Shown piece after piece: positions 8,706-16,103 of a DNA stretch of 64,000 nucleotides (the stretch's first letter is position 1; each line of letters opens with the position of its first letter). The translations under genes were made by a program, and so were the position numbers. Below the pieces are notes generated by a model that saw only the letters and a program-made list of their open reading frames with translations, was not told where the DNA came from and searched no databases. Source of the stretch: DATEOR01 sp046733475 (GTDB lineage: Bacteria > Actinomycetota > Thermoleophilia > Gaiellales > Gaiellaceae); assembly GCA_046733475.1 (NCBI GenBank), contig JBKPPF010000008.1, forward strand, positions 1-64,000. The letters are read 5' to 3'.

Positions 8706-8717
8706 CCTAAGTTTAGA
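8706..8717. promoter_or_regulatory. Imperfect palindrome before mntH, possible DtxR/MntR-type operator
   Basis: CCTAAGTTTAGA reads as CTAA-x2-TTAG, with ten of twelve positions symmetric. It lies 4-15 bases before the mntH start and over TAAACT, a plausible -10. DtxR/MntR-type repressors control mntH homologues and often bind AT-rich CTAA/TTAG half sites. The symmetry is seen; the regulator is inferred, and none is encoded in this window. Confidence 0.35.
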
Positions 8718-8847
8718 CGCATCGAAATCTTAGAGGGAATTCTGGCTGAACGGCAATCAACCCCCCGAAGGGGTGATAGCTGGGCCCCACCACGCACCGA
8801 TAGTCGGAACAGGGCGGAAACCCTCGCCCACAACTGAACTGCGGCCT

Positions 8848-10176
8848 ATGAGCACTCCGTTGCGAGAACGTCCTGACGCCCCCCTTGGAACCCTGATCTT
8901 CCGCGCTGGACTCCTGCCCGCGGAAACGATCGAAAACGCGCTCGAAGAGGGCGTGAAGACGGGTCGGAGGCTCGGCGAGATCCTCGTCGAGCGCGGTCTG
9001 CTCCAGGAAGAGGACATCACGCGGCTCCTCGCCGGCCAGAAGGGACTTCCGTTCGTGGGCCTGCGTTCCGAGGTGATCGATCCCGAGGCGACTAGGCTCC
9101 TGAGCGAGGACCAGGCGCGGCTCTTCAGTGCGCTGCCGATTCGCTTCGAAGAAGGCCTACCGCTCGTCGCAGTCGCGGACCCGACGAACGACGTCCTCAA
9201 CCGGAACATCCGCGAGGCCCTCGGCCAGGACGTGCGGTTCGTCGTGGCTGGTCGGACCGAGCTCAACGAGGTGGTCGGCGAGGCGTATTCCGGAACCCTC
9301 CGCGCCGTGCCCGAGCCTGAGGAGGCCGAGCTCGACGCGACCCCGCTGCGCGTCGACACGAGCGCGCCGCCAGCGCCCGAGGCGCCTCCGCTTCCGGCCT
9401 ACGACTCCGCGCCCGAGTCCCAGCCCGAGCCCGAAACGGGGGCGCAACCCGAACCGGAGTTGGAAGCAGCCTTGGATCCCGAGCCGGTCCTCGAAGCGCC
9501 CGCCGAGCGGGAGCCCATCCCCCAGGCGCCCGATCCCGAGCCGGTCCTCGAAGCGCCCGCCGAGCCGGAGCCCGTCCTCGAGGCGCCCGAGCCGGAGCGC
9601 ACCTTCGAGACGCCCCCCTTCGAGGCGGCGCCCGCGCTCGACGCGACGCCCACCTACGAGACAGCGTCAGCGGCCGAGCCGGAGCCCGAGCCGGAACCCG
9701 AGCCGGAACCTGTGCTCGAGCCCGCAGCCACGTGGGACGCCCCGGCGACCACCACAGAGTTCGAGCAGCCGGCGCCGGCCTACGAGGAACCCACCACATC
9801 TGAGCCGGTCGCGCCGCTCGCCACCGAGCCCGCCGCGGCCCAGTCACTCGCGGAGACGAACGGTCAGGTGCCTCACGATCTCCAGGGCGACCTCCCTCCG
9901 GAGCCCGCCGTTCCCGAAGTCGAGCGGATTCCCGCCGAGACGGCGCCCGAGGCGCCGGCGCCCGCGGCGCTGAACGGATCGGGCTTCACCGTTTCCGTGC
10001 GGCTGACGAGCGGCGAGCTCCTCACAGTCTCCGATTGCGCCGACATCGGCGAGGCGAAGGGCTACGCAAAGGCGCTGACGAAGCAACTCGGCACCGACTC
10101 GGACGACTGGCCCTTCGTGAACGGGCGCTTCCTCAAGCCGGACACGATCATCTCCGTCGACATCGAGCCCAGCTAG
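8848..10176 (+). CDS. Orphan MshEN (GspE N-terminal) domain protein with Pro/Glu repeats
   Basis: A 442-residue protein. Residues about 1-150 match the GspE_N/MshEN domain (LGEILVERGLLQEEDITRLL, then LPFVGL, then LPLVAVADPTNDVLNRNI), the module that binds c-di-GMP or acts as an adaptor in type II secretion and type IV pilus ATPases. Residues about 170-380 are repeats of PEPEPVLEAPAE type. A small C-terminal domain (FTVSVRLTSGELLTVSD to the end) closes it. No ATPase domain is present. ATG 8848 starts the conserved region and has no ribosome binding site. A hairpin (GGGCG...CGCCC) stands about 20 bases upstream. Confidence 0.75.
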   Translation: MSTPLRERPDAPLGTLIFRAGLLPAETIENALEEGVKTGRRLGEILVERGLLQEEDITRLLAGQKGLPFVGLRSEVIDPEATRLLSEDQARLFSALPIRFEEGLPLVAVADPTNDVLNRNIREALGQDVRFVVAGRTELNEVVGEAYSGTLRAVPEPEEAELDATPLRVDTSAPPAPEAPPLPAYDSAPESQPEPETGAQPEPELEAALDPEPVLEAPAEREPIPQAPDPEPVLEAPAEPEPVLEAPEPERTFETPPFEAAPALDATPTYETASAAEPEPEPEPEPEPVLEPAATWDAPATTTEFEQPAPAYEEPTTSEPVAPLATEPAAAQSLAETNGQVPHDLQGDLPPEPAVPEVERIPAETAPEAPAPAALNGSGFTVSVRLTSGELLTVSDCADIGEAKGYAKALTKQLGTDSDDWPFVNGRFLKPDTIISVDIEPS

Positions 10177-10829
10177 CCGGGCAAGAACGGCGACGACGGG
10201 AGCGTCGCCAGCCAGCGGCGCGCGGCGAGCGCCTCGAGCACGATCACCGTGTCCGCGACCGGGATGTCCTCGAGATACGCCTTCCGGGTCTCGAAGGAGG
10301 CGAGCACCGCCGCGCAACCGGCCGCATAAGCTCCCGCATCCCCCGCTGCAAGGCCACGAACGGCCTCCGCGACCGGAGCCGGGAAGGCACTCTCCCCCGC
10401 GGCCCGGAGGATCTCGGCGAGCTCGGCCGCCTGCCGGTCTTCCCCCAGGATCAGCCGGGCAAGCGCCGCGGCGTAGGCACCGATCGGCGAGTCGCCGCCG
10501 ACAGGGTCCTGTTCGAGCGCCCACCGGGCGTCCGCCTCGGCGCCCTCCCAGTCCTCGGCGAGGATCCGCGCCTTGAGTGCGCCGATGAGCCTCCCCCAGC
10601 TCGCCGGGGGCGCATCCGGCCAGCTCTCCCGGTAGCGCTCGGCCGAGCGCGCGAACCAACCCGCCGCCTCCGCGGATCGGCCCTGCATGAGGCGGGCGAG
10701 CCCGGCCCCGCCGGCGGCCATCGCGGCCCGCACGAGCTGCTTCTGCCGCGGATCGGGCTCGTCCGGCATGCGGGCAAGAGCGTCCGCGTAGCGCGCTTCC
10801 TCCCGCTCGGCGTGCTCCTCCCAGGTCAC
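10173..10829 (-). CDS. Helical hypothetical protein
   Basis: A 218-residue Ala-rich, all-helical protein with TPR-like spacing of small and aromatic residues (AAGWFARSAERYRESWPDA; EGAEADARWALEQD). I do not recognise a named family. The GTG at 10829 lies two bases after a perfect hairpin (GCGGAGC-CTA-GCTCCGC, 10832-10848) and has no Shine-Dalgarno. Its stop shares CTAG with the convergent MshEN gene. It is probably cytoplasmic and soluble, since no membrane segment or signal is visible. Confidence 0.6.
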   Translation of the reverse strand: MTWEEHAEREEARYADALARMPDEPDPRQKQLVRAAMAAGGAGLARLMQGRSAEAAGWFARSAERYRESWPDAPPASWGRLIGALKARILAEDWEGAEADARWALEQDPVGGDSPIGAYAAALARLILGEDRQAAELAEILRAAGESAFPAPVAEAVRGLAAGDAGAYAAGCAAVLASFETRKAYLEDIPVADTVIVLEALAARRWLATLPSSPFLPG

Positions 10830-11016
10830 GCGCGGAGCCTAGCTCCGCAACGGTCGAGGTTCCCCTGTTCGGGGGAAGGGAGCTTGAGCTCCCCACCGAC
10901 AATTGTCATAGCCGTTGACGCTCTCGGAGCCCGGCCGCCGCAGTCGGGACTCCTCTTAGTTAAGGGCCGACCAACGTCCGTTTCGACCCTTGTCGGGATC
11001 GAGGGAAAGAGTGAGA

Positions 11017-11133
11017 ATGGCGCGAGGCGCGACAAACGCCCTCATCGAGGGGTTGAAAAGTCAACAGGACCCGTCGGTACTAGAGAATAAGAGGTGGCGG
11101 GAAGCAAACTTCCGCCACCATGGAGGTCAATGA
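11017..11133 (+). CDS. Possible 38-residue ORF
   Basis: ATG at 11017 opens 38 codons beginning MARGATNALIEGLKSQQDPS and ending at TGA 11131-11133. A GAGG lies about 12 bases upstream, which is long spacing. The reading runs straight through the strong hairpin at 11093-11119, which fits better with a terminator on the other strand. I therefore regard it as a weak candidate and list it only because the peptide composition is plausible. Confidence 0.15.
   Translation: MARGATNALIEGLKSQQDPSVLENKRWREANFRHHGGQ
11083..11119 (-). terminator. Hairpin terminator of the 25-residue peptide gene
   Basis: GGTGGCGG...AAG pairs with CTTCCGCCACC across a CAAA loop (arms 11093-11104 and 11109-11119, one bulged G). 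On the minus strand the stem is followed by TCTTATTCTCT, a T-rich tail. It lies 29 bases beyond the stop of the 25-residue ORF, so that ORF appears to be a self-contained transcription unit. Confidence 0.5.
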
Positions 11134-11147
11134 CCCGTACGTGATCG

Positions 11148-11225
11148 CTAGGACCACGGAGTGCCGGCGACGAGAGCCGCTAGCGCCCCAAGCCCAGCGC
11201 AAAGCGCCATCAGCTTGAGTCTCAT
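11148..11225 (-). CDS. 25-residue hydrophobic peptide, candidate signal pro-peptide
   Basis: Twenty-five codons: a basic start (MRLKL), a long hydrophobic Ala/Leu/Gly core, and a short polar end GTPWS. AAAGGA stands seven bases before the ATG, one of the best ribosome binding sites in the window. A T-tailed hairpin follows the stop, and a promoter (-35 TTGTCT 11317-11312, 17-base spacer, -10 TATAAC 11294-11289) reads toward it. It is divergent from XRE-TPR regulator 1. The layout resembles pro-peptides of RRNPP-type receptors (Phr, PapR, Shp), which are small, exported and processed. The ORF and its signals are seen; the signalling role is inference. A small membrane or toxin-like peptide is an alternative. 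Confidence 0.5.
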   Translation of the reverse strand: MRLKLMALCAGLGALAALVAGTPWS

Positions 11226-11272
11226 GGAGCCGTCCTTTCCTCAACCGATTGACAGCTTCTGGGCCCCAGGAA

Positions 11273-11317
11273 ATTTGACAAATGTGAGGTTATAACAGGT
11301 TCCGGATGCCAAGACAA
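11273..11317. promoter_or_regulatory. Divergent promoter with shared palindromic -10 and adjacent operator
   Basis: GTTATAAC at 11289-11296 is a palindrome that supplies TATAAC on both strands. On the minus strand it pairs with TTGTCT (11312-11317) over a 17-base spacer to drive the peptide gene. On the plus strand it lies 9 bases before the regulator ATG, implying a leaderless message. A perfect 11-base palindrome, ATTTG-A-CAAAT (11273-11283), sits immediately beside it and could bind the XRE regulator itself. Motifs are seen; binding is inferred. Confidence 0.5.
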
Positions 11318-12613
11318 AAGTCAACTCATGTCGACAGCCCCGCCGCCGTAGGCGAGCGTCTCAAGCTCGCGCGCGAGAAGGCAGGCCTCAGCCAGCGCCA
11401 GTTGTCCTTCCCGGGTTGTTCGCCCGCCTACATCTCGCGCATCGAGTCGGGCGACCGCATCCCGTCGCTCCAGCTTCTTCGGGAGCTGGGCCGCCGGCTC
11501 GGCGTCACCGAGGACTACCTCGCGACAGGCGCCGCCTCCCGCGACGAGGGCCCTGCCGTTCTCGTCGAGGCTGAGGTCGAGCTTCGGCTCGGAAACCTCG
11601 AGGAGGCCGAGCAAATATACGTCGCTGCCCTGGAGGGATCGCCGAACTCGGCCGTCCGCGGCGGAGCGCTTGCCGGACTCGGCCAGGTGTCGTTTCGAAG
11701 CGGCAAGCCCAGGGAGTCGATCGAGTACTTCGAGGCCGCACTCGGCACCTTCGGCGACGGCGAGCCCGCGCATCCTGAGCTCGCCGACAGCCTCGGGCGC
11801 GCGTATGCGATGGTCGGCGAGCTCGAGTCGGCGATCGGCGTCTTCGAGCGGTGCCTGACCCACGCCGAGCAGCGCGACGATCTCCTCCTAACCATCCAGT
11901 TCTCCGTGCTCCTCGGGCACACGCTGATCGACAGCGGGAACCTCGGGCGCGCGGAAGAGCTGCTCGGGCGCGCACTGGCACTCGGCAAGAACTCGAGCAA
12001 CCCCAGCGTGCTCGCTCATCTCTGCTGGACGCAGTCGCGCCTCCATGCCGAGCGCGGCGAGCCCGAAACAGCCGCTCGCTACGCGCGGCGTGCCCTCGAG
12101 ATCCTCCGGCTCACGGAGGACACCTACCGGACAGCCCGCGCGCACCAGCTCCTCGCCCACATCGAGCTCGACCGGGGGAACGCGCAGGACGCCCTCGACC
12201 TCCTCGAAGAGGGCTGGCCCCTTCTCGACCAGAGCGCCAACGCGCTCGAGCGGGCGCAGTACCGCCTCGAGGAGGCGCGTGCGCTCGCCCGGCTCGGCCG
12301 GAGCGAAGAGGCGGCTGCGCTGGCCATGCAGATCTCTGGGCTGATCGCGGACGCACATCCCGAAGACGCGGCGCGCAGCTACTCCGTCCTCGCAGGAGTC
12401 TTCGACGACCTCGGTGACCGGGGCCGGGCCCGGGAGCTCTACGAGCTCGCCGCCGAGCTCCTCGAACCGCGCAACCCGAACCGTTTTCTCATCGACGTCT
12501 ACTCGCACCTCGCCGACATCGCAGAGTCGGAAGGGCGCAAGGAAGAGGCTTACGCGCTGATGAAGAAGGCCGTGGGCATGCAGAAGGCAGTGGCTGAAGC
12601 CGCGCCGTCCTAG
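11306..12613 (+). CDS. XRE-family HTH regulator with TPR array (copy 1)
   Basis: A 435-residue protein. Residues about 14-68 form an XRE helix-turn-helix (LKLAREKAGLSQRQLSF, PAYISRIESGDRIPSL). The rest is a long run of tetratricopeptide-like helical hairpins (EEAEQIYVAALEGSPN, ARELYELAAELLEPR and others). HTH plus TPR is the architecture of RRNPP peptide receptors such as PlcR, PrgX, Rgg and NprR. ATG 11306 has no ribosome binding site; TATAAC lies just upstream, so translation is probably leaderless. A tiny hydrophobic-peptide gene is divergent from it. It resembles the second regulator at 21519-22859 in architecture. DNA target and ligand are unknown. Confidence 0.85.
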   Translation: MPRQKSTHVDSPAAVGERLKLAREKAGLSQRQLSFPGCSPAYISRIESGDRIPSLQLLRELGRRLGVTEDYLATGAASRDEGPAVLVEAEVELRLGNLEEAEQIYVAALEGSPNSAVRGGALAGLGQVSFRSGKPRESIEYFEAALGTFGDGEPAHPELADSLGRAYAMVGELESAIGVFERCLTHAEQRDDLLLTIQFSVLLGHTLIDSGNLGRAEELLGRALALGKNSSNPSVLAHLCWTQSRLHAERGEPETAARYARRALEILRLTEDTYRTARAHQLLAHIELDRGNAQDALDLLEEGWPLLDQSANALERAQYRLEEARALARLGRSEEAAALAMQISGLIADAHPEDAARSYSVLAGVFDDLGDRGRARELYELAAELLEPRNPNRFLIDVYSHLADIAESEGRKEEAYALMKKAVGMQKAVAEAAPS

Positions 12614-12629
12614 GCCTGGACACGCCGAA

Positions 12630-12649
12630 CTAGGGTATATTTCGCCTAG
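12630..12649 (+). promoter_or_regulatory. Promoter inside an inverted repeat
   Basis: TATATT at 12636-12641 is flanked by the inverted repeat CTAGG (12630-12634) and CCTAG (12645-12649). It is the only good -10-like element between regulator 1 and the helicase gene. The repeat encloses the -10, a typical repressor position. No -35 of quality is seen. Confidence 0.35.
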
Positions 12650-12690
12650 CCGCGCGCACAACTCACGCGCCGGCATCCTCGTTTCATCTT

Positions 12691-12709
12691 GCAGCGCACC
12701 TCGCGCTGC
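12691..12709 (+). promoter_or_regulatory. Start-adjacent hairpin of the helicase gene
   Basis: GCAGCGC-ACCTC-GCGCTGC is a perfect 7-base-pair hairpin that ends five bases before the helicase ATG, exactly where a ribosome binding site would be. No Shine-Dalgarno is present. It could hold back or pause translation. Structure is seen; effect is inferred. Confidence 0.35.
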
Positions 12710-12714
12710 ACCCT

Positions 12715-15204
12715 ATGCACGAAGCAATAGACCAACGGACCCTTCCTGGGGTGGAGGCGGACGGCTTGGCCGCCGCAGCCCGACGCGCGGAAGCGTGGGC
12801 GGGCGAGCCCTTCCTCAGGGCCGACGAAGACCCGGCCGAGGCGCTCGGGGAGGGCCGCGCGCGCCGTCGAGCCCTCGACGACGCCCTCGTGGAGATGGAG
12901 GCGGGCCGGCGCGCGCCGTCGCCCTCCTGGAAGATCCGCTACGCGCTCATGCTCGGTCTCGAGCGTGAACTGACCGACCGCCCGCCTCGCCTTGCGTCCG
13001 GCACGGAGCTACGCCGGCACCAGATCGACGCGCTCGCGGGGATGCTCACCGAGCTGATCGCGCGTCACGAGGAGGAGGCCGAGAACGGAAACGGGAACGG
13101 CCATGCGGTCGAGGAGCCCGAGGAGGAAGAGGAGCCTGAGAACGACGACCTCGAGGACGAGGAGGGCGAGTCCGAGCAGCAGGACGACCCGGGCGCCGTG
13201 CGCCGGTTCCGCTTCCGCCATCCGACAGCGTCCGGCAAGACGATCGCCGCGGCCGGCTTCGTCGAGGCGGCGCGCTCGATGGGCGTTCTCATCCTCACCC
13301 ACCGGCGCCTTCTCGTTCAGCAGTTCACAAGCGACCTGACCACCGAGGGCTACGCGGACCGGCTTCGCCCGGCGATCGAGGACGGGCAGGAACCACTCCG
13401 CGGCAACCCAATCACGATCCAGACGTACGCGTGGTTCGCACGCCACGTCGACTCGATATCGAAGGGCGCCTACCAGCTCGTCATCTGCGACGAGGCGCAC
13501 ACGGCTCTCGGCGAGAAGACCAGCGCCGCGATCCGCCGCTTCGCCGACCCGATCTACATCGGCATGACGGCGACCGAGCAGCTGATCGCGAAGCAGGTGT
13601 CGGACGTCTTCCCCGCCTCGGTGGACGACCTCCCACTCGCAGATGCCGCCCGTCGCGGCCTGATCGCCCCGCTTCGCTGCCTGCGCGTGCCACCCGCCGC
13701 GGCCGTCGCGTCGGTGCCGATCGTCGGCGGCGACTACGACCAGGACATCCTGGCCCGCGTCCTCGACCACTCGGTGATCAACCAGGCCGCTGCGAGCCTC
13801 TACCGAGACCGCTTCGGCGAGACGCCCGGGATCGTCTACGCCGCCGGTGTCGAGCACGCCTACAACCTCGCACGCGAGTTTCGCGCCGCAGGCCTGAAGG
13901 CGGAGGCCGTGAGCGGCAAGACGCCGCCGCTCAAGCTGGCCGAAACGCTCGCCGCCTACGAGCGCGGCGAGATCAACATCTTGATCAACGCCATGCTGCT
14001 CGCAGAGGGCTGGAACTCACCACGCGCCACGGTCTGCATGCATCTCGCGCCGACTGCGAGCCGGCGCGTCTACCAGCAGCGCATCGGCCGGATCATGCGG
14101 ATGCATCCGCGCAAGGAAGCCGGCGTCGTCGTCGACTTCGTGCCGGACGCAGCCACTCACAACGAACGCACGGTCACCCTCCACTCACTGCTCGACTCCG
14201 ACTTCTACCGGCCGGGCGCACGGGTGACCCCGGCGCCGCGAAGGCGTGTCCAGCGGCGCGCCCGTCGCAAGCTCTCTCCGGCTCCGTGGCTCGTCCCGGT
14301 GACGCCGGACGTGCGTCGCCGCGTCGCGGTGATCACACGGGAGTGGGAGCGCGTAGACCCCAGCAGGCTCGCGGAAGACGAGCAGCTCCTCTGGGCCCGG
14401 ATCGCGGGCCGCCAGCTGCGCTTCGAGGAGCGCCAGCATTTCGCGGAGAAGCTCGCCAAGGCATCCCGCGAGTGCCGTGAGGCCTTCCTCATGAGCTGCG
14501 CCGCGGAGAACCCGAACCGGCGGCTGCGACTTTCTGCCCTCGGCGATCGGGTCGCCGTGACCGTCGACCGCGCCAGCTTCGACGACCTGGTCACGATGAT
14601 CACCTCGTCTCCGACGTGGGAGAAGGACCGCGTGCAGGGCGTCCGCATCCTTCTGAGAGCTGTCGGCGAGGGGAAGGTGGACGCGCCGGAGGAGATCCTC
14701 TCTCGCTGGACCTGGCGCCTCGCCCGCGCCACGCGGAAACTCCAGGACCGACGCGCCGGCTCTGACTTGCCGGAGGCGAAGCGCCTCCTGGGCGCCCTGA
14801 CGAACTCACGCGGGCACCGGCACGAGGAAAACGCGGCTCGGCTCGTCAACGTGGCGCTCGAGCAGCCGATCCACGTGGCCGTCGCCCTGCTCGCGTCCGC
14901 GGAGGCCTACACGCCGACCGCGCAGCAGCTGATCGACCGCATGCGCGAGCGGCTCGGGACGATCCAGGAGGTCGCGAACGCGCTGGCGGACAACCTGCCC
15001 GCCCCGAAGCAGCATTCCGGCAAGTCCCGTCGCCGGCGGCGCAAGCGGAAGCAGAAGGCGGAGCAGCAGAAGGCGCAGCAGCAGCAGAAGGGCGCGAAGG
15101 AAAGGGCGCCCGACGGGAAGGGCGCGAAGAAGCCGGAGAGGAAGAAGCCTGAGAAGCCCAGGCCCAGCGCCGAGCCCGCCGCCGCAGCCACCCAGAGCGA
15201 CTAG
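12715..15204 (+). CDS. SF2 DEAH-type helicase with acidic insert and basic tail
   Basis: An 829-residue protein. LRRHQIDALAGML is followed by an unusual insert of about 50 residues, rich in Glu, Asp and Asn-Gly, before the Walker A motif (FRHPTASGKTIAA). Then come QTYAWFARH, the Walker B ICDEAHTAL, IGMTATEQ, and the second RecA domain with INAMLLAEGWNSP and QQRIGRIMR. It belongs to the ResIII/DEAD-like superfamily 2. Residues about 500-760 are a helical C-terminal region, and the end is a Lys/Arg/Gln-rich tail (KSRRRRRKRKQK). It probably acts on nucleic acid, perhaps RNA or RNP given the tail. Its stop shares CTAG with the convergent PAC2 gene. Confidence 0.85.
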   Translation: MHEAIDQRTLPGVEADGLAAAARRAEAWAGEPFLRADEDPAEALGEGRARRRALDDALVEMEAGRRAPSPSWKIRYALMLGLERELTDRPPRLASGTELRRHQIDALAGMLTELIARHEEEAENGNGNGHAVEEPEEEEEPENDDLEDEEGESEQQDDPGAVRRFRFRHPTASGKTIAAAGFVEAARSMGVLILTHRRLLVQQFTSDLTTEGYADRLRPAIEDGQEPLRGNPITIQTYAWFARHVDSISKGAYQLVICDEAHTALGEKTSAAIRRFADPIYIGMTATEQLIAKQVSDVFPASVDDLPLADAARRGLIAPLRCLRVPPAAAVASVPIVGGDYDQDILARVLDHSVINQAAASLYRDRFGETPGIVYAAGVEHAYNLAREFRAAGLKAEAVSGKTPPLKLAETLAAYERGEINILINAMLLAEGWNSPRATVCMHLAPTASRRVYQQRIGRIMRMHPRKEAGVVVDFVPDAATHNERTVTLHSLLDSDFYRPGARVTPAPRRRVQRRARRKLSPAPWLVPVTPDVRRRVAVITREWERVDPSRLAEDEQLLWARIAGRQLRFEERQHFAEKLAKASRECREAFLMSCAAENPNRRLRLSALGDRVAVTVDRASFDDLVTMITSSPTWEKDRVQGVRILLRAVGEGKVDAPEEILSRWTWRLARATRKLQDRRAGSDLPEAKRLLGALTNSRGHRHEENAARLVNVALEQPIHVAVALLASAEAYTPTAQQLIDRMRERLGTIQEVANALADNLPAPKQHSGKSRRRRRKRKQKAEQQKAQQQQKGAKERAPDGKGAKKPERKKPEKPRPSAEPAAAATQSD

Positions 15205-16046
15205 GCCCCGTCCTCTTCTTCTTCCTCCTCGGCGCGGCGAGCCTCGTGCTCGCGGAGGAAGCGCGTCAGCTCCGCGGCGAGGGAGTCTCCTGAGGGAACG
15301 TCGAGCTCGTCCCCGAGCGTGTCGCGCCGCGCCTCGAGCTCCTGCACGTAGGCCTCGGTCTCCTCGTCGGCCGAGACAGCCTCGCTGACCTGCTGCTCGT
15401 AGGCCGCCGAGGCGCGCTCGAGGTCTCCCAGGTCGAACTCCGTGCCGAGGAGGCCCGCCAGCCGCTCACAAAGGGCGAGTGCGGCCCGCGGGCTCGCGGC
15501 GAGCGAGGCATAGTGGGGAACTGCCGCCCAGAGGCTCGCGGATGGGAGGTCGGCGCTTCGACAGGAGTCGTGGAGGATGCCGACGATCCCCGTCGGGCCC
15601 TCGTAGCGCGAGGCGGCGAGGCCTAGCTCCTCGACGAGCTTCTGGTCGCTGGCCGAGCCCGTGACAGGCGCGGGGCGCGTGTGCGGCACGTCGGCGAGGA
15701 GCGCTCCGAGCGTGACGACGAGCTCCACGTCGAGCTCCCCCGCGAGCTCGACGATCTCGTCGCAAAAGGTGCGCCAGCGGAGGTTGGGCTCGATGCCGAG
15801 CATGAGCACGGCATCGCGGTCGGCTCCCGGAATGGGTGCGTGGTAGAAGACCGTCTCCGGCCAGTCGATCCGGCGCGTGATTCCGTCCTCGAGGGCGACG
15901 TGTGGGCGCGTGGCCTGGAAGTCGTAGAACTCCTCGGGGTCGATGTTCGCGAAGCGCCGCGCGTCCCACGCCTGGGCGAGGAAGCTCGTCGCGAGCGATG
16001 CGCCCTGCGCGCCATCGTTCCAACCCCGGAAAGCTCCAACGAGCAC
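15201..16046 (-). CDS. PAC2 family protein
   Basis: A 281-residue protein of the PAC2 (proteasome-assembly-chaperone-like) family: VLVGAFRGWNDGAQGAS, FANIDPEEFYDFQATRP, YHAPIPGADRDAVLMLGIEPNL-type strand and VVTLGALLADVPHTRP. Actinobacterial members are common, and their role is unsettled. The C-terminus is Glu-rich. GTG 16046 is the first ordinary start, but family-like residues (LRIERRPTLRR) continue upstream to a stop near 16090 with only CTG available. The real start may therefore be a CTG, or the N-terminus is shorter than usual. Confidence 0.85.
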   Translation of the reverse strand: MLVGAFRGWNDGAQGASLATSFLAQAWDARRFANIDPEEFYDFQATRPHVALEDGITRRIDWPETVFYHAPIPGADRDAVLMLGIEPNLRWRTFCDEIVELAGELDVELVVTLGALLADVPHTRPAPVTGSASDQKLVEELGLAASRYEGPTGIVGILHDSCRSADLPSASLWAAVPHYASLAASPRAALALCERLAGLLGTEFDLGDLERASAAYEQQVSEAVSADEETEAYVQELEARRDTLGDELDVPSGDSLAAELTRFLREHEARRAEEEEEEDGA

Positions 16047-16103
16047 GGCGCGGCGAAGGGTCGGGCGCCGCTCGATGCGGAGATGGCTACCGATGCACAG
16101 AGT

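Larger units (their letters stand above)
10830..11305. other. Low-GC intergenic region before XRE-TPR regulator 1
   Basis: This is one of the longest gene-poor stretches in the window and is visibly less GC-rich than its neighbours. It holds a start-adjacent hairpin (10832-10848), a possible 38-residue ORF (11017-11133), a terminator-like hairpin (11083-11119), a 25-residue hydrophobic ORF on the minus strand (11148-11225) and a divergent promoter region (11273-11317). I see nothing recognisable between about 10850 and 11010 apart from an ACAATTGT palindrome near 10900. Confidence 0.6.

Noticed and set aside
8785..8847. A c-di-GMP riboswitch before the MshEN gene
   Set aside because: There is a small hairpin with a GGAAACC-like loop, but the conserved GEMM core and tetraloop-receptor motifs are absent.
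9400..9900. Tandem DNA repeats that might be a minisatellite or CRISPR-like array
   Set aside because: They are in-frame Pro/Glu/Ala codon repeats of the MshEN protein, irregular in length, with no spacers.
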